The notes: generated by a model from the sequence alone, not told the origin. A stretch of 64,000 bases of DNA from an uncultured Alphaproteobacteria bacterium (GCA_944391495.1 CALXTU010000001.1:371981-435980), one strand, 5' to 3'; positions 1 to 16,591 are shown, counted from the stretch's first letter. Numbers and translations are program-made.

Positions 1-3209
<3,209 letters not shown>

Positions 3210-3224
3210 GGTATAAGGAGTTAG

Positions 3225-7400
<4,176 letters not shown>

Positions 7401-7420
7401 TGTGCTGAGGCTCTGAAACA

Positions 7421-7456
7421 AAAAAACTCCCGCGGAATAATCTGCGGGAGTTTTTT
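7421..7456 (+). terminator. rho-independent terminator of rpoBC
   Basis: A-run, GC-rich stem CTCCCGC/GCGGGAG with a 10-base loop, then six T. It sits 20 bases after the rpoC stop. The flanking A and T runs make it symmetrical, so it could also stop leftward transcription. Confidence 0.93.
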
Positions 7457-7479
7457 ACAAGTTAATCGGAGTGGTCAGA

Positions 7480-7517
7480 AAAAAAGCGTTTATGTTGCAT
7501 ACATAAACGCTTTTTTG
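7480..7517 (-). terminator. terminator of the minus-strand gene at 7520
   Basis: Near-perfect inverted repeat (AAAAAAGCGTTTATG against CATAAACGCTTTTTT) starting right after the stop codon of the minus-strand gene. It has an A-run on one side and a T-run on the other. Together with the rpoC terminator it separates two convergent transcripts. Confidence 0.88.
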
Positions 7518-7519
7518 GA

Positions 7520-8581
7520 TTAACGTCCGGTACGGGCTTTGTATTTTTGCAGTTGTTTAAGGTTTTTGACGTGTTTTTTCTGCAAATGAACTTTCTGGCG
7601 GTCAAAATTGCTGTGTGTTCCGGTACCCTTGATGTGTTGTCCTTTGTCGCCGGCCTGGGACACAAAACTCCAGACGGACTGTTGTTCTTGAGGCGTCAGT
7701 TCGCCGGTTACGGCTTTTTTCAGCAGCTTGGTGGTTGAGGCATTGGGTTGAACCAGAGAGGCAACGGTTATGGTATGTGCCAGATGCTCCATGGTTTCAC
7801 CTTGAGGTAATGTCAGCCGGCCGGTGTTAAGCTGACCGGTTAAGTCGGCATAGAGCTGATCGCGTTTGGCGGCGCCGAGGTGAATTTCCAGCGCGGTATC
7901 GTAATAGTTTTTATAAATTCTGGCCAAAGTGTCGGCTACGCTGTCGTTTGCTTTAACCTCAAAAGTTTTATCAGTGTTTTGTGTTACTGAGACTGCCGGT
8001 TTGATTGTTTCCACCTTATCTGTCTGCTTGTCGTTTTGAGTGCTTTTGGCACATTTGCCGGCTCCGAACAAAACGCCGGCTACGACAAACAAGCCGATAA
8101 TTTTGCTTTGGTGCCGACGGAAGAAATTATTTTTTCCGGAAGAACGGGATATGCGTTGCGATTGTTTTGCCGCCGGCGTTGCAACGGTGTTTTTGTCCGG
8201 AGTGTAAATGATAGTGTCATAGCGTCCTAGTGATTTGGTTATACGACGGGTTATAATGCTTCCTAAATTGTATATTCCGGCTTGAAAGTGGCGGAAAATA
8301 CCCGGATGTTCTTTGTTGGTTAACCAGTTTAGACGAGCAAAAGAATTATAGGCATCATTGGTGACGATATGATTTTTTATATAGCCGAAAGTTTTGAGAT
8401 ATGTATACATCATGTCGGCATCGCGGGGATAAATTTCAAGACGCCCGATGCTGAAGAAATGAATTTTTTTGGCGGCTTCCAGACGAATTTTTTGTGCTTT
8501 CTGCCGGTTGAAAAGTAATGCAAAATGATAATGGCGCAAATCTTTGCGCATCGTTTTGCCGCTTAAATGAATATTTGCCAT
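7520..8581 (-). CDS. unknown protein with one membrane segment
   Basis: 353 residues; I do not recognise the family. The N-terminal ~130 residues are basic and aromatic-rich and look folded. A serine/lysine-rich linker is followed by one hydrophobic segment at about 161-175 (IIGLFVVAGVLFGAG), then a polar C-terminal region of about 180 residues ending in a strongly basic tail. With the positive charges before the helix, the N-terminal part is predicted cytoplasmic and the C-terminal part periplasmic. It is a single-gene unit with its own terminator, convergent with rpoC and divergent from uvrC. Length, bounded frame and terminator support a real gene. No function is proposed. Confidence 0.8.
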   Translation of the reverse strand: MANIHLSGKTMRKDLRHYHFALLFNRQKAQKIRLEAAKKIHFFSIGRLEIYPRDADMMYTYLKTFGYIKNHIVTNDAYNSFARLNWLTNKEHPGIFRHFQAGIYNLGSIITRRITKSLGRYDTIIYTPDKNTVATPAAKQSQRISRSSGKNNFFRRHQSKIIGLFVVAGVLFGAGKCAKSTQNDKQTDKVETIKPAVSVTQNTDKTFEVKANDSVADTLARIYKNYYDTALEIHLGAAKRDQLYADLTGQLNTGRLTLPQGETMEHLAHTITVASLVQPNASTTKLLKKAVTGELTPQEQQSVWSFVSQAGDKGQHIKGTGTHSNFDRQKVHLQKKHVKNLKQLQKYKARTGR

Positions 8582-8725
8582 AATTACATCCTTAATATTG
8601 TTGTCAATCTGAAAATAATGAAAAATTAGTCTTTTTTGGGGATTTTGTCAATAATTGTTTTTTATTCGGACTTGAAATATGCGGGAAAAGCTTTAATATG
8701 AGTGCGTTGAGCTGAGGATCAGGGT

Positions 8726-10531
8726 ATGTTTGACATAAAAAAAGGCTTGGAAAATTTAAAAAGACATATCAAAGTAGCGCCGGAAAAACCGGGTGTCTAC
8801 CGGATGATTGATGCCGGCGGAACGGTGCTTTACGTCGGCAAGGCCAAAAATATCAAAAAAAGAATTACGGCCTATTCGCATTTAAATAAGCTGCCGCGGC
8901 GGTTGCAGCAGATGGTGGCGCAAATTGAGCGAATGGAGTTTATTGTCGTTGAAAACGAAGCTCGGGCGCTGCTGGTTGAAAATGAGCTGATTAAGAAATA
9001 TTCGCCGCGCTACAATATTCTTTTAAAAGACGATAAAACTTTTCCTTATCTGATGATTAATGTCGAGGCGGAGTTTCCGCGATTATCAAAATATCGGGGC
9101 AGCCGTAAAGACAAGAATCGCTATTTTGGTCCGTTTGCCAGTGTGGCGGCGGTTAATGCGGCGGTTGATATTCTGCAAAAGGTATTTTTACTGCGTTCCT
9201 GCCGCGACAATGCGTTTAAAAACCGGCAGCGGCCGTGTCTGATGTATCAAATTAAGCGGTGCTCGGCGCCCTGCGTGGGTAAAATATCGGCGGCTGATTA
9301 TCAGGAGCTGGTTAAAAAAGCGATAGATTTTCTTGAAGGCAAAAATGCCGATATTCAAAAAGAATTGTCCGAACAAATGGAAGCGGCCAGCAGCCAGCAG
9401 GATTTTGAAACCGCATTGGTTCTGCGCGATCGTATCCGCGCGCTTAGTATTGTTCAGGCGCGGCAAAACGTTGAATATTCCGGACTTACCTCGGCCGATG
9501 TTGTCGGAGTTGCCGAAGAAAACGGGTTGTTCGGCATTGAGATATTTTTTATCCGCTCCGGGCAGAACTGCGGTAATGCGGCTTATTTTCCCACGCAGAC
9601 CGAAGGTGCAGGCAAGAGGGAAGTGTTGGAAGCTTTTTTGGGCGAATTTTATACCAATCATCAACCGCCGAAAGAGATTATTGTCGGTATTGAACCGGAA
9701 AATGCGGATTTTTGGCAGCAGGCTGTCGGCAGCAAAATTGTTTATCCGAAAAGCGGCAATAAATTTAAGATGGCACGGTTTGCAGAGCAGAATGCCGTTG
9801 ATGCCATTCGCCGTAAGGTGGCGTTGGAAGCTTCGGTTAAGACCAATCTGGAGGCTTTTCGCGAAAAATTCGGTCTGCCGCGTTTGCCGCAGCGGATTGA
9901 AGTTTACGACAACTCGCATAATCAGGGGAGTTATGCCATCGGGGCGATGATTGTGGCGACCCCCGGCGGCTTTGATAAGAAAAATTACCGCACTTTTAAT
10001 ATAAAATATACCGAAAATACACATGATGATTTTGCCATGATGCGGGAAGTGTTGCGGCGGCGTTTTGACAAGATGACACCGGAAAATAAACCCGACGTTA
10101 TTTTGCTGGACGGGGGGCGCGGGCAGTTGAACGCGGTTTATGAGGCGCTTGACGGATATGATCTGGACGGGATTGCCATTATCGGTATTTCCAAAGGGCC
10201 GGACCGCAATGCCGGCAAAGAGTTTTATCATATGAAAGACAGGGAAAGCTTTGAACTTGAATATCGTTCGCCGCTGGCTTTTTATTTGCAAAACCTGCGG
10301 GATGAGGCACATCGTTTTGCCATCGGAACGCATCGCAAAAAACGCGCCAAGTCAATGTATAAGTCGTCAATTGACGAAATTGAGGGAATCGGCGCCAAAC
10401 GCAAAGCGGATCTGCTGCGCTATTTCGGATCGGCGCAAGACGTTGCCGAGGCCGGTGTGGCCGATTTGCAAAAAGTTGAGGGTATCAGTAAAAAAACAGC
10501 GGAAAAAATCTATAACTACTTCCATAATTAA
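8726..10531 (+). CDS. uvrC: excinuclease ABC subunit C
   Basis: Nuclease subunit of the UvrABC nucleotide-excision repair complex; makes the two incisions beside a DNA lesion. 601 residues, normal length. The GIY-YIG nuclease domain opens the protein (GVY at 23-25, YVG at 36-38). A UVR coiled segment lies near 205-245, the RNase H-like endonuclease domain follows, and helix-hairpin-helix repeats end the protein (IEGIGAKRKADLL, VEGISKKTAEKI). The ribosome binding site before the ATG is weak. pgsA follows after 51 bases; the uvrC-pgsA order is common in Proteobacteria. Confidence 0.97.
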   Translation: MFDIKKGLENLKRHIKVAPEKPGVYRMIDAGGTVLYVGKAKNIKKRITAYSHLNKLPRRLQQMVAQIERMEFIVVENEARALLVENELIKKYSPRYNILLKDDKTFPYLMINVEAEFPRLSKYRGSRKDKNRYFGPFASVAAVNAAVDILQKVFLLRSCRDNAFKNRQRPCLMYQIKRCSAPCVGKISAADYQELVKKAIDFLEGKNADIQKELSEQMEAASSQQDFETALVLRDRIRALSIVQARQNVEYSGLTSADVVGVAEENGLFGIEIFFIRSGQNCGNAAYFPTQTEGAGKREVLEAFLGEFYTNHQPPKEIIVGIEPENADFWQQAVGSKIVYPKSGNKFKMARFAEQNAVDAIRRKVALEASVKTNLEAFREKFGLPRLPQRIEVYDNSHNQGSYAIGAMIVATPGGFDKKNYRTFNIKYTENTHDDFAMMREVLRRRFDKMTPENKPDVILLDGGRGQLNAVYEALDGYDLDGIAIIGISKGPDRNAGKEFYHMKDRESFELEYRSPLAFYLQNLRDEAHRFAIGTHRKKRAKSMYKSSIDEIEGIGAKRKADLLRYFGSAQDVAEAGVADLQKVEGISKKTAEKIYNYFHN

Positions 10532-10582
10532 AAATTATATCCTAGTATTGAAAAAAAGTTAACTTTCAAGGATGTAAAAGAT

Positions 10583-11269
10583 ATGTACAATCTTCCCAAT
10601 TTATTGACGATATCCCGCATAGTCGTTATTCCGGCGATTTTTTTGTCGGTTTATATTACGTCAATGTGGTGGGCAATCATTGCGGCCGTCTTATTTATCA
10701 TTGCTTCGATAACCGATTATTTTGACGGCTATCTGGCGCGGGCGCGCGGAGAAACCTCGGCTTTAGGGCGTCTTCTGGATCCGATCGCCGACAAGCTTCT
10801 GGTTACCTCGGCCCTGGTCGTGCTTCTGGCTAAGCCCGGAATGGTTGAGTATAAAATCAGTTTTATTCCGGTTATCGTCATTCTTTGCCGCGAGATTCTG
10901 GTCTCGGGGTTGCGCGAGTTTTTACGGGAAGTTAACGTTGGCCTGCCGGTGACGCGTCTGGCCAAATGGAAAACGGGTTTCCAGATGACGGCTTTGTCGA
11001 TGATGCTGTTGAAAGGTGTCTGGTATTGGGGCGGTATCGGTGAGGTTTTACTGTGGGTTGCCGGCGTATTAACGTTTGTTACCGGTTATCAGTATTTTCA
11101 GAAGAGTTTGGATTATATCTGCGAAACCGAAAAATGCGCCAAAGTGCCGCCGATGCCAAAGCTGTTGCAAAACAAAATACCAGCAAAAAAGAAAAATGCG
11201 GCCAAGAAAAAAGCCCCGCTTAAAAAGAAAAGGGCTGTCGTTAAAAAGAAAAGTCCGGCAGGTAATTGA
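10583..11269 (+). CDS. pgsA: CDP-diacylglycerol-glycerol-3-phosphate 3-phosphatidyltransferase
   Basis: Inner-membrane enzyme of phosphatidylglycerol synthesis that transfers a phosphatidyl group from CDP-diacylglycerol to glycerol 3-phosphate. The CDP-alcohol phosphotransferase signature is complete: D45, D48-G49, A52-R53, G62, D66, D70. Several hydrophobic helices surround it. Unusually, the protein ends in a strongly basic tail of about 35 residues made of repeated KKK, AKKK and LKKK groups, reminiscent of histone H1-like tails. AAGGA precedes the ATG. The stop overlaps the start of the response regulator gene by one base (TGATG), so the two are translationally coupled. Confidence 0.95.
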   Translation: MYNLPNLLTISRIVVIPAIFLSVYITSMWWAIIAAVLFIIASITDYFDGYLARARGETSALGRLLDPIADKLLVTSALVVLLAKPGMVEYKISFIPVIVILCREILVSGLREFLREVNVGLPVTRLAKWKTGFQMTALSMMLLKGVWYWGGIGEVLLWVAGVLTFVTGYQYFQKSLDYICETEKCAKVPPMPKLLQNKIPAKKKNAAKKKAPLKKKRAVVKKKSPAGN

Positions 11270-11955
11270 TGGAGCAGGAGCCCAAACATCTTTTGGTGGT
11301 TGACGACGACACCAGATTGCGCAGTCTACTGCAAAGATTTTTGCGGGAGAACGGCTTTTTGGTATCAACGGCCAAAGACGCGGATGAGGCTCGGTTTATG
11401 ATGCGGCAGTACCGCTTCAGTTTGCTGATTGTCGATGTTATGATGCCGAAAGAAAACGGATTTGAATTTTTGACCTCTCTGCGGCAGGAAAGTTCGATTC
11501 CGGTTATTATGTTGACGGCCATGGGAAATGTCGAAGACAGGATTGTCGGTTTGGAAAACGGAGCCGATGATTATGTTGCCAAACCGTTTGAGCCGAAAGA
11601 ACTTTTGCTGCGTATTGCCAGTATTTTGAAAAGAACTCCGGCGGAAAAACCGGAAGACCAGAAACTTGATTTGGGACTGTGCGTGTTTGATATGCAGAGT
11701 AAAGAGCTTATATCCAAACAAGGGGAGGCAATGCATATTACGCCGGTTGAGCAAAGTCTGCTGAGTGTTCTCGGTGCTAAGAGCGGCCAGGTTTTTTCCA
11801 GGGAAAAGCTTTCGGAAATTTTGGGAGCCGGTCAGTCGCCGCGTTCAATAGACGTCCAGATTACCCGCCTGCGGAAAAAAATTGAGAAAGATTCGAAAAA
11901 TCCCCGGTATCTGCAGACACTGCGCGGCAAGGGATATATGCTGCTGGCCGATTAG
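11269..11955 (+). CDS. OmpR-family response regulator
   Basis: Two-component response regulator, 228 residues from the ATG at 11269. A TTG three bases earlier is also open, but the ATG has AGG at suitable distance. The receiver domain carries the acidic pocket at residues 12-14, phospho-acceptor D56 (LLIVDVMMP) and the conserved lysine K105 (AKPFEP). The C-terminal half is an OmpR/PhoB winged helix (SIDVQITRLRKKIE, TLRGKGYML). It overlaps pgsA by one base and is followed 68 bases later by a histidine kinase, its probable partner. The stimulus cannot be read from sequence; OmpR- or PetR-like naming would be a guess. Confidence 0.93.
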   Translation: MEQEPKHLLVVDDDTRLRSLLQRFLRENGFLVSTAKDADEARFMMRQYRFSLLIVDVMMPKENGFEFLTSLRQESSIPVIMLTAMGNVEDRIVGLENGADDYVAKPFEPKELLLRIASILKRTPAEKPEDQKLDLGLCVFDMQSKELISKQGEAMHITPVEQSLLSVLGAKSGQVFSREKLSEILGAGQSPRSIDVQITRLRKKIEKDSKNPRYLQTLRGKGYMLLAD

Positions 11956-12023
11956 TCGTCGTATTCAGAAAACAGATGCCGAAAGATTTTGGGCCAACAG
12001 GTTTGATATGATATGAGGGAAAA

Positions 12024-13385
12024 ATGCATATTAAACTGCCTCAGAAATTTGAAGAAAAAGTAACGGTTTGGCGTCATCGGTTGTTGCCGCGGACGTTGTT
12101 TTTCAGAACCATGTTGCTGATATTTATTCCGCTGATTGTGGTGCAGGTGGTGTCGGTGGTGGTCTTTTTTGACGGCAGCTGGAGCCGGATGGGACGGCGG
12201 TTGTCTGAGAATCTGGTTGACGAAATGAATGTTATTATTCATTTGAAAGAGGACGGAATGCCGCTGGCGGAAGTTCAAAAAATGGCGGCGGAAGGTTTTC
12301 AGATTGATTTTCGTTTTTATGATGCCAGCCAGGGAGAAAAAGTCAAGCAACGGTTACAGGCCAATCCGATGGTGATTGCTTATTTGAAAGAGGCGATGGA
12401 AAATGCTTTTGCCGAAGACAAATGGAGCATTCTGGTCGACGAAAAGCAGGATAACAGCAGCGACTTGATTATTTTTGTTGAAAAAGAAAGCGGTGTTTAT
12501 CAATTTATTTGCGCTAAGAAGAAGATATTTTCCACGTCAATTTTTATGTTTGTGGTGTGGATGGTCGCTACGTCAATCCTGCTGTTTTTGGTTTCGGTGT
12601 TGTTTTTGCGGATTCAGGTGCGGGCAATAGCCGATTTGGCTCAGACTGCCGAAAATTTCGGTAAGGGAATTGATGATGACGGATTTAAGCCTTACGGTTC
12701 TTCCGAGGTGCGCAAAGCCGGCTATGCTTTTGTTAAAATGAAGGAGCGGATATTGCGGCAGATTATGGAACGTACGCAGATGCTGGCCGGAATCTCGCAT
12801 GATTTGCGTACGCCGTTGACACGAATGAAACTTACGGCGGCGATGATGGAAAATTCGCAAGACCAAAAGGATTTTTTGGCCGATATTGATGAGATGGAAA
12901 AAATGCTGAACGGTTATTTGGCTTTTGTCCGTGGTGAGGGCGATGAGCCGGCCATTTGTGTCGATGTAAACAAGCTGGTGCGGGGAATTGTCAGCCGCTT
13001 TGCCTCACAGCATATTAAAATTAAATTCTTTGCCGCGGAAAATACGGTTGAAATCAGAGCCAAAGAGCAGGCTCTGCGGCGAGCGGTGACAAATATTGTT
13101 GCAAATGCCAGTCGGTATGGTAAAAAGATTGAGGTAAGGGTGGAACAAGGTACTAAAGAGGTGCGAATCATTGTCGACGACAATGGTCCGGGAATTCCGC
13201 AGGATAAGAGAGAAGCCGTTTTCAGAGCTTTTTACCGGATTGAAAATTCGCGCAATAAAGAAACCGGCGGTATTGGTTTGGGACTGGCCATTACCAAGGA
13301 TATTATTACGGCGCACGGCGGACATATCGTTTTGGAAGACGGGCCGCTCGGCGGGTTGAGAGTCGTGATTAAATTGCCGGCGTAA
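12024..13385 (+). CDS. EnvZ-type sensor histidine kinase
   Basis: Membrane sensor kinase, 453 residues. Two transmembrane segments (about 26-49 and 171-195) enclose a periplasmic sensor region of about 120 residues, followed by a HAMP linker to about 245. The dimerisation domain holds the phospho-histidine H259 in GISHDLRTPLTR. The ATP-binding domain has the N-box (N357, N361), DDNGPG at 385-390 and GGIGLGL at 415-421. GAGGGA precedes the ATG. The pairing with the upstream OmpR-family regulator is strongly implied by adjacency. The following acidic protein gene starts 16 bases after the stop and is probably in the same transcript. Confidence 0.94.
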   Translation: MHIKLPQKFEEKVTVWRHRLLPRTLFFRTMLLIFIPLIVVQVVSVVVFFDGSWSRMGRRLSENLVDEMNVIIHLKEDGMPLAEVQKMAAEGFQIDFRFYDASQGEKVKQRLQANPMVIAYLKEAMENAFAEDKWSILVDEKQDNSSDLIIFVEKESGVYQFICAKKKIFSTSIFMFVVWMVATSILLFLVSVLFLRIQVRAIADLAQTAENFGKGIDDDGFKPYGSSEVRKAGYAFVKMKERILRQIMERTQMLAGISHDLRTPLTRMKLTAAMMENSQDQKDFLADIDEMEKMLNGYLAFVRGEGDEPAICVDVNKLVRGIVSRFASQHIKIKFFAAENTVEIRAKEQALRRAVTNIVANASRYGKKIEVRVEQGTKEVRIIVDDNGPGIPQDKREAVFRAFYRIENSRNKETGGIGLGLAITKDIITAHGGHIVLEDGPLGGLRVVIKLPA

Positions 13386-13401
13386 GATAAAAGGAAAAAT
13401 G

Positions 13402-14595
13402 ATGACAGACGAAGAAAAGCTTGATGATGATATAAATCTTGACGAGTTTAATTTTGATGATCTGGTCGTTGATAATGCGGATGGTGACACCGCCGCAACC
13501 GGTGGCGCGCCGGCAGAAGATGCCTTTAATTTTGATGATATTACGGCGACGGATTTTAATTTTGACGATCTGCCGGGTGACGATTTACCGGAAATACCGG
13601 CAGAATCGGATTTAGTTGGCGCCAGTTTGAGCGATTTACCGGAAGAAACGCCGATAACGGTTGAAAGTGCGGATATTCCGGAGGTTCAGATAAGTCCGGA
13701 AGAAAACGCATTGCCTCAGGAAGATGCTTTTTCCGTTCCAACGGAAGAAATGACGGAGATGCCGGCGCAGGATACTTTGCCGGTCTCGGATGAGCCGGCG
13801 GCAGAAGGGAGTGAAACGGCAGCGGTTTCAGAACCGGGCGGTTTCGGAGATGCACCGGTTGATGACTTTGCGGAGATATTGCCGGAAAATACAGCCGTAC
13901 CTGCTGCTGAAGAGAGTGAGGTGGCTGTGCCGGAAACAGAAGCGTCGACAACGGCGGAAATTTTTGATGAAAAGGCTGTTGAGGAAGAAAATGGCCGTTT
14001 TGAAGAAAATGCAGATTATGATTATGCCGGTCATGATGAAAACAATGTCGCGGAAGAGGCTGCTGCCGTAGATATTCCGGGAGAAGCAGAAGAAACGGTT
14101 AATGATGTCTTGTTGAATGATGAGCCAGCTCAGGCTGATGATGCCGATGAAATACATGATGCGTATTTTGCCAATGATGCCGTGAAAACAGAGCCTGAGG
14201 AATACAACCGGTCAGATAATGTTTTGCCGGCGGGTGATTATCCTGTGTCGGCAATGGAAGAAAGCGGGCAAATAGGGTTTCTGCGGTGGTACAGCGGTTC
14301 GTCCGGCGATCAGATGTTTGAAATAGCCAGGGGTTTTGAAAGCGGCAGCTTTAATGCCGATGAAGAATGTAAAACTTTGCACGTTAATGTCGGTTATGAT
14401 ACGTACGGTTGGGAAGTGCAGTTTTCGGACGGCGTGGTCATGAATTTGCGCGATGTGCGGGAATATCAGATACGCAACGGCAGGCTGCCGTCTGCAGAAG
14501 GGCGGATTATTTACGGGCAGAGTACGCTGATGTTTTCCGGAATTGAACGGATAGTCGTTTATGAGAGTGTGAAATATTTTTCATATGGTGTTTAG
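13402..14595 (+). CDS. acidic repeat protein downstream of the two-component pair
   Basis: Unknown protein of 397 residues. About 280 N-terminal residues are extremely acidic, low in complexity and probably disordered, with three FNFDD motifs near residues 16-56 and many DLP/EIP-type motifs. The last ~110 residues look like a compact beta-rich domain (FLRWYSGSSGDQMFEIARG onward, with aromatic and glycine residues). ATG at 13402 is preferred over the adjacent ATG at 13399 because AAGGA is better spaced. It lies 16 bases after the kinase gene, which suggests co-transcription. No signal peptide, so cytoplasmic. The family is not recognised. Confidence 0.8.
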   Translation: MTDEEKLDDDINLDEFNFDDLVVDNADGDTAATGGAPAEDAFNFDDITATDFNFDDLPGDDLPEIPAESDLVGASLSDLPEETPITVESADIPEVQISPEENALPQEDAFSVPTEEMTEMPAQDTLPVSDEPAAEGSETAAVSEPGGFGDAPVDDFAEILPENTAVPAAEESEVAVPETEASTTAEIFDEKAVEEENGRFEENADYDYAGHDENNVAEEAAAVDIPGEAEETVNDVLLNDEPAQADDADEIHDAYFANDAVKTEPEEYNRSDNVLPAGDYPVSAMEESGQIGFLRWYSGSSGDQMFEIARGFESGSFNADEECKTLHVNVGYDTYGWEVQFSDGVVMNLRDVREYQIRNGRLPSAEGRIIYGQSTLMFSGIERIVVYESVKYFSYGV

Positions 14596-14672
14596 ACGGC
14601 GTTGGTTTTCAAAAAACCGGTTGCGACGTGTTGAAGGCACTGTCGAAAATTTACCGATATCTGTAACTCAGC

Positions 14673-15539
14673 CTATTTCTTTTCCAGCGGGAAAATCTGA
14701 ACATTTTGAGAGGTCGAGTCCTCGGAATTATCCGGTATGCCGGCGGTTTTATTGGCGTAGGTTTGTCTGCGCATTGACCGCGGCGCCTGAAGAGCCGGTG
14801 AAAGCGGATAGGCGTTTTTGGGTAAACGCAGCTGCAAATATCCGCTGCCGCCGCCATAAGCAGGGCCTGACAAACCGATGGAATAATAACCGCCGATATA
14901 ACCGTAGTCGAGATCAATGTAGTCAATTGACAGAACGGTTTTGACATTGGTGACGCCGATGGTCGTCATTTTGCAGTTGTAACCGGAATCTTCCAAAATG
15001 GCGTGATTGACTTTTTTTACAAACAACAGCGATTTTGACGGCGTACAGTCGGCGACCTGTCCGCCATAAGTCAGGTTATAATTAAGGATAATGTTTATGG
15101 TGTTGCGCCGGCCGATAATGACGTCGGTGATTTTGGCGTGGTCAATATAGGCGTTGGTCGGAACAATACCGACATTGACCGGAAGCGTAATGTAATTTTC
15201 GAGACAGGTATGAGCCTGAGAATCAGCTTCACAAATCAAAAACTTTTGATAATTGTTGTTGTCGAAAAGCTGCAACAGGGAATTGTAAATATATTCTTTG
15301 GACATTGAGAGCTGTGCCGGTGCACATTGGTGCGAGCGACAGACAACAATCGACGACGGCTGCCGTGGAGTTTGCATATCAATGCGGGCTGCCGTATCAG
15401 CCGACGTGGCCGCACCGTTTGTTCCGCGGGTGTTGAACGTGAAGAAATTTTCCGGTATCCAGCTGCGTACGGTTTCACAGCCGCACAATCCGGCAACGGC
15501 GGTTAACAACATTAAAAAACGTAAACTTTTATGCAGCAT
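14673..15539 (-). CDS. predicted lipoprotein of unknown function
   Basis: 288 residues from the ATG whose complement is at 15537-15539; a GAGG site lies just upstream of it, while the earlier open start at 15560 would place extra charged residues before the signal sequence. The signal peptide (MLHKSLRFLMLLTAVAGLCGC) has a lipobox ending in cysteine, so export and lipid attachment are predicted. The mature part begins with a Thr/Ala/Ser-rich linker. It contains several cysteines, for example in VCRSHQCAPA and in the CEADSQAHTC pair. Monocistronic and convergent with the acidic protein gene. No family recognised. Confidence 0.8.
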   Translation of the reverse strand: MLHKSLRFLMLLTAVAGLCGCETVRSWIPENFFTFNTRGTNGAATSADTAARIDMQTPRQPSSIVVCRSHQCAPAQLSMSKEYIYNSLLQLFDNNNYQKFLICEADSQAHTCLENYITLPVNVGIVPTNAYIDHAKITDVIIGRRNTINIILNYNLTYGGQVADCTPSKSLLFVKKVNHAILEDSGYNCKMTTIGVTNVKTVLSIDYIDLDYGYIGGYYSIGLSGPAYGGGSGYLQLRLPKNAYPLSPALQAPRSMRRQTYANKTAGIPDNSEDSTSQNVQIFPLEKK

Positions 15540-15709
15540 TTCGGCCTCATGTTCATACAAATATAGCTTATATTATTTCAGATGTCGGGAAATACAAAGT
15601 ATTTTTTGTAATTATTCTATGTATTTTTTAAGGGAGATTTCGGTTTTTATGCTTGTCAGACGGCGGTAAGTGTTGCAGAGTATAATAAAATGAAATCCGG
15701 GGGTTTTTG

Positions 15710-16192
15710 ATGTTGAAGAAAATATTTTTTGCAGCAGTGTTGCTGACGGCGGCGTCAGTTTATGCCGCCGACGGAATCAATGTGGTGGACGGTGACAGTC
15801 TGGAGGTTGGCAACGAACGGCTGCGCCTGATGAATATTGATGCGCCGGAATTTTTTCAAAAATGCCATGATGCCAGCGGGTGGAAATATTTGTGCGGGTT
15901 TGAAGCAACCGAATATCTGAAAAAACTGATGAGCGGACAAGTCCGTTGCGAGCGCTACGGCAAGGATCGTTACGGCCGGTCGCTGGTTGAGTGTTATCGT
16001 GCCGACGGTATGAATATCGGTCAGGAGATGGTGCGTTCCGGTTGGGCAACGGCCTATAACGAGAAGTATCAGGCCGATGAAAGACAGGCACGGGCCATGA
16101 AAAAAGGAATCTGGCAGGGAAAGTTTATGCGACCGGAATTGTATCGCGGATTAAAAAGAAGCTACGAGGCTCTTAAAAATGAAAAAAGATAG
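15710..16192 (+). CDS. secreted thermonuclease-like (SNase domain) protein
   Basis: Staphylococcal-nuclease-fold protein of 160 residues. A classic signal peptide (about 1-18, ending SVYA) predicts export to the periplasm or beyond. The SNase core follows: VVDGDSLEVG, then RLRLMNIDAPE (the arginine and acidic residues matching the nuclease active site), then ERYGKDRYGRSLVE (second catalytic arginine region) and GWATAYNEKY. Homologues hydrolyse DNA or RNA with calcium. ATG at 15710 is preferred over the TTG directly before it. A TATAAT hexamer at 15681-15686 may be its -10 box, but no well-spaced -35 was found. Cysteines are present that staphylococcal nuclease lacks. Confidence 0.9.
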   Translation: MLKKIFFAAVLLTAASVYAADGINVVDGDSLEVGNERLRLMNIDAPEFFQKCHDASGWKYLCGFEATEYLKKLMSGQVRCERYGKDRYGRSLVECYRADGMNIGQEMVRSGWATAYNEKYQADERQARAMKKGIWQGKFMRPELYRGLKRSYEALKNEKR

Positions 16193-16201
16193 AGATTCTT
16201 G

Positions 16202-16229
16202 TTGACAGCCGCGAAAAGTTATGTATATT
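16202..16229 (+). promoter_or_regulatory. sigma-70-type promoter for rplU-rpmA
   Basis: TTGACA at 16202-16207, 16-base spacer, TATATT at 16224-16229, 44 bases before the rplU start. A near-consensus -35 and a good -10 make this one of the clearest promoters in the window. Confidence 0.8.
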
Positions 16230-16272
16230 GCAAGCAACGTTTTTATGTTTTTTAATATAAAGGTGGAAGAAT

Positions 16273-16575
16273 ATGTATGCAGTAATTAAAACCGGCGGTA
16301 AGCAATACCGTGTTACATCGGGTGATGTAATCAAAATTGAAAAGATCGCCGGAGAGGAAGGCAAAGAGGTTGTTTTCAACGAGGTTCTGGCTTTGGGCGA
16401 TACAATCGGTTCGCCGCTGGTTGCCGGTGCTTCGGTTAAAGCAACCGTCTTAAAGCAGGCTAAAGATGCCAAGGTCATTATTTTCAAAAAGAAAAGAAGA
16501 CAAAATTATCGCCGTAAAAACGGCCACAGACAGAATATTACGCTGGTTAAAATTACCGACGTAATCGGCAAGTAA
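16273..16575 (+). CDS. rplU: 50S ribosomal protein L21
   Basis: Large-subunit ribosomal protein that binds 23S rRNA; 100 residues, normal length. It opens with MYAVIKTGGKQYRV, diagnostic for L21, and ends in the basic KKKRRQNYRRKNGHRQ region that contacts RNA. AGGTGG lies upstream of the ATG. rpmA (L27) follows after 16 bases, the standard pair, then obgE, giving the widely conserved rplU-rpmA-obgE order. Confidence 0.98.
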   Translation: MYAVIKTGGKQYRVTSGDVIKIEKIAGEEGKEVVFNEVLALGDTIGSPLVAGASVKATVLKQAKDAKVIIFKKKRRQNYRRKNGHRQNITLVKITDVIGK

Positions 16576-16591
16576 GAAGGAGATTTGAACA

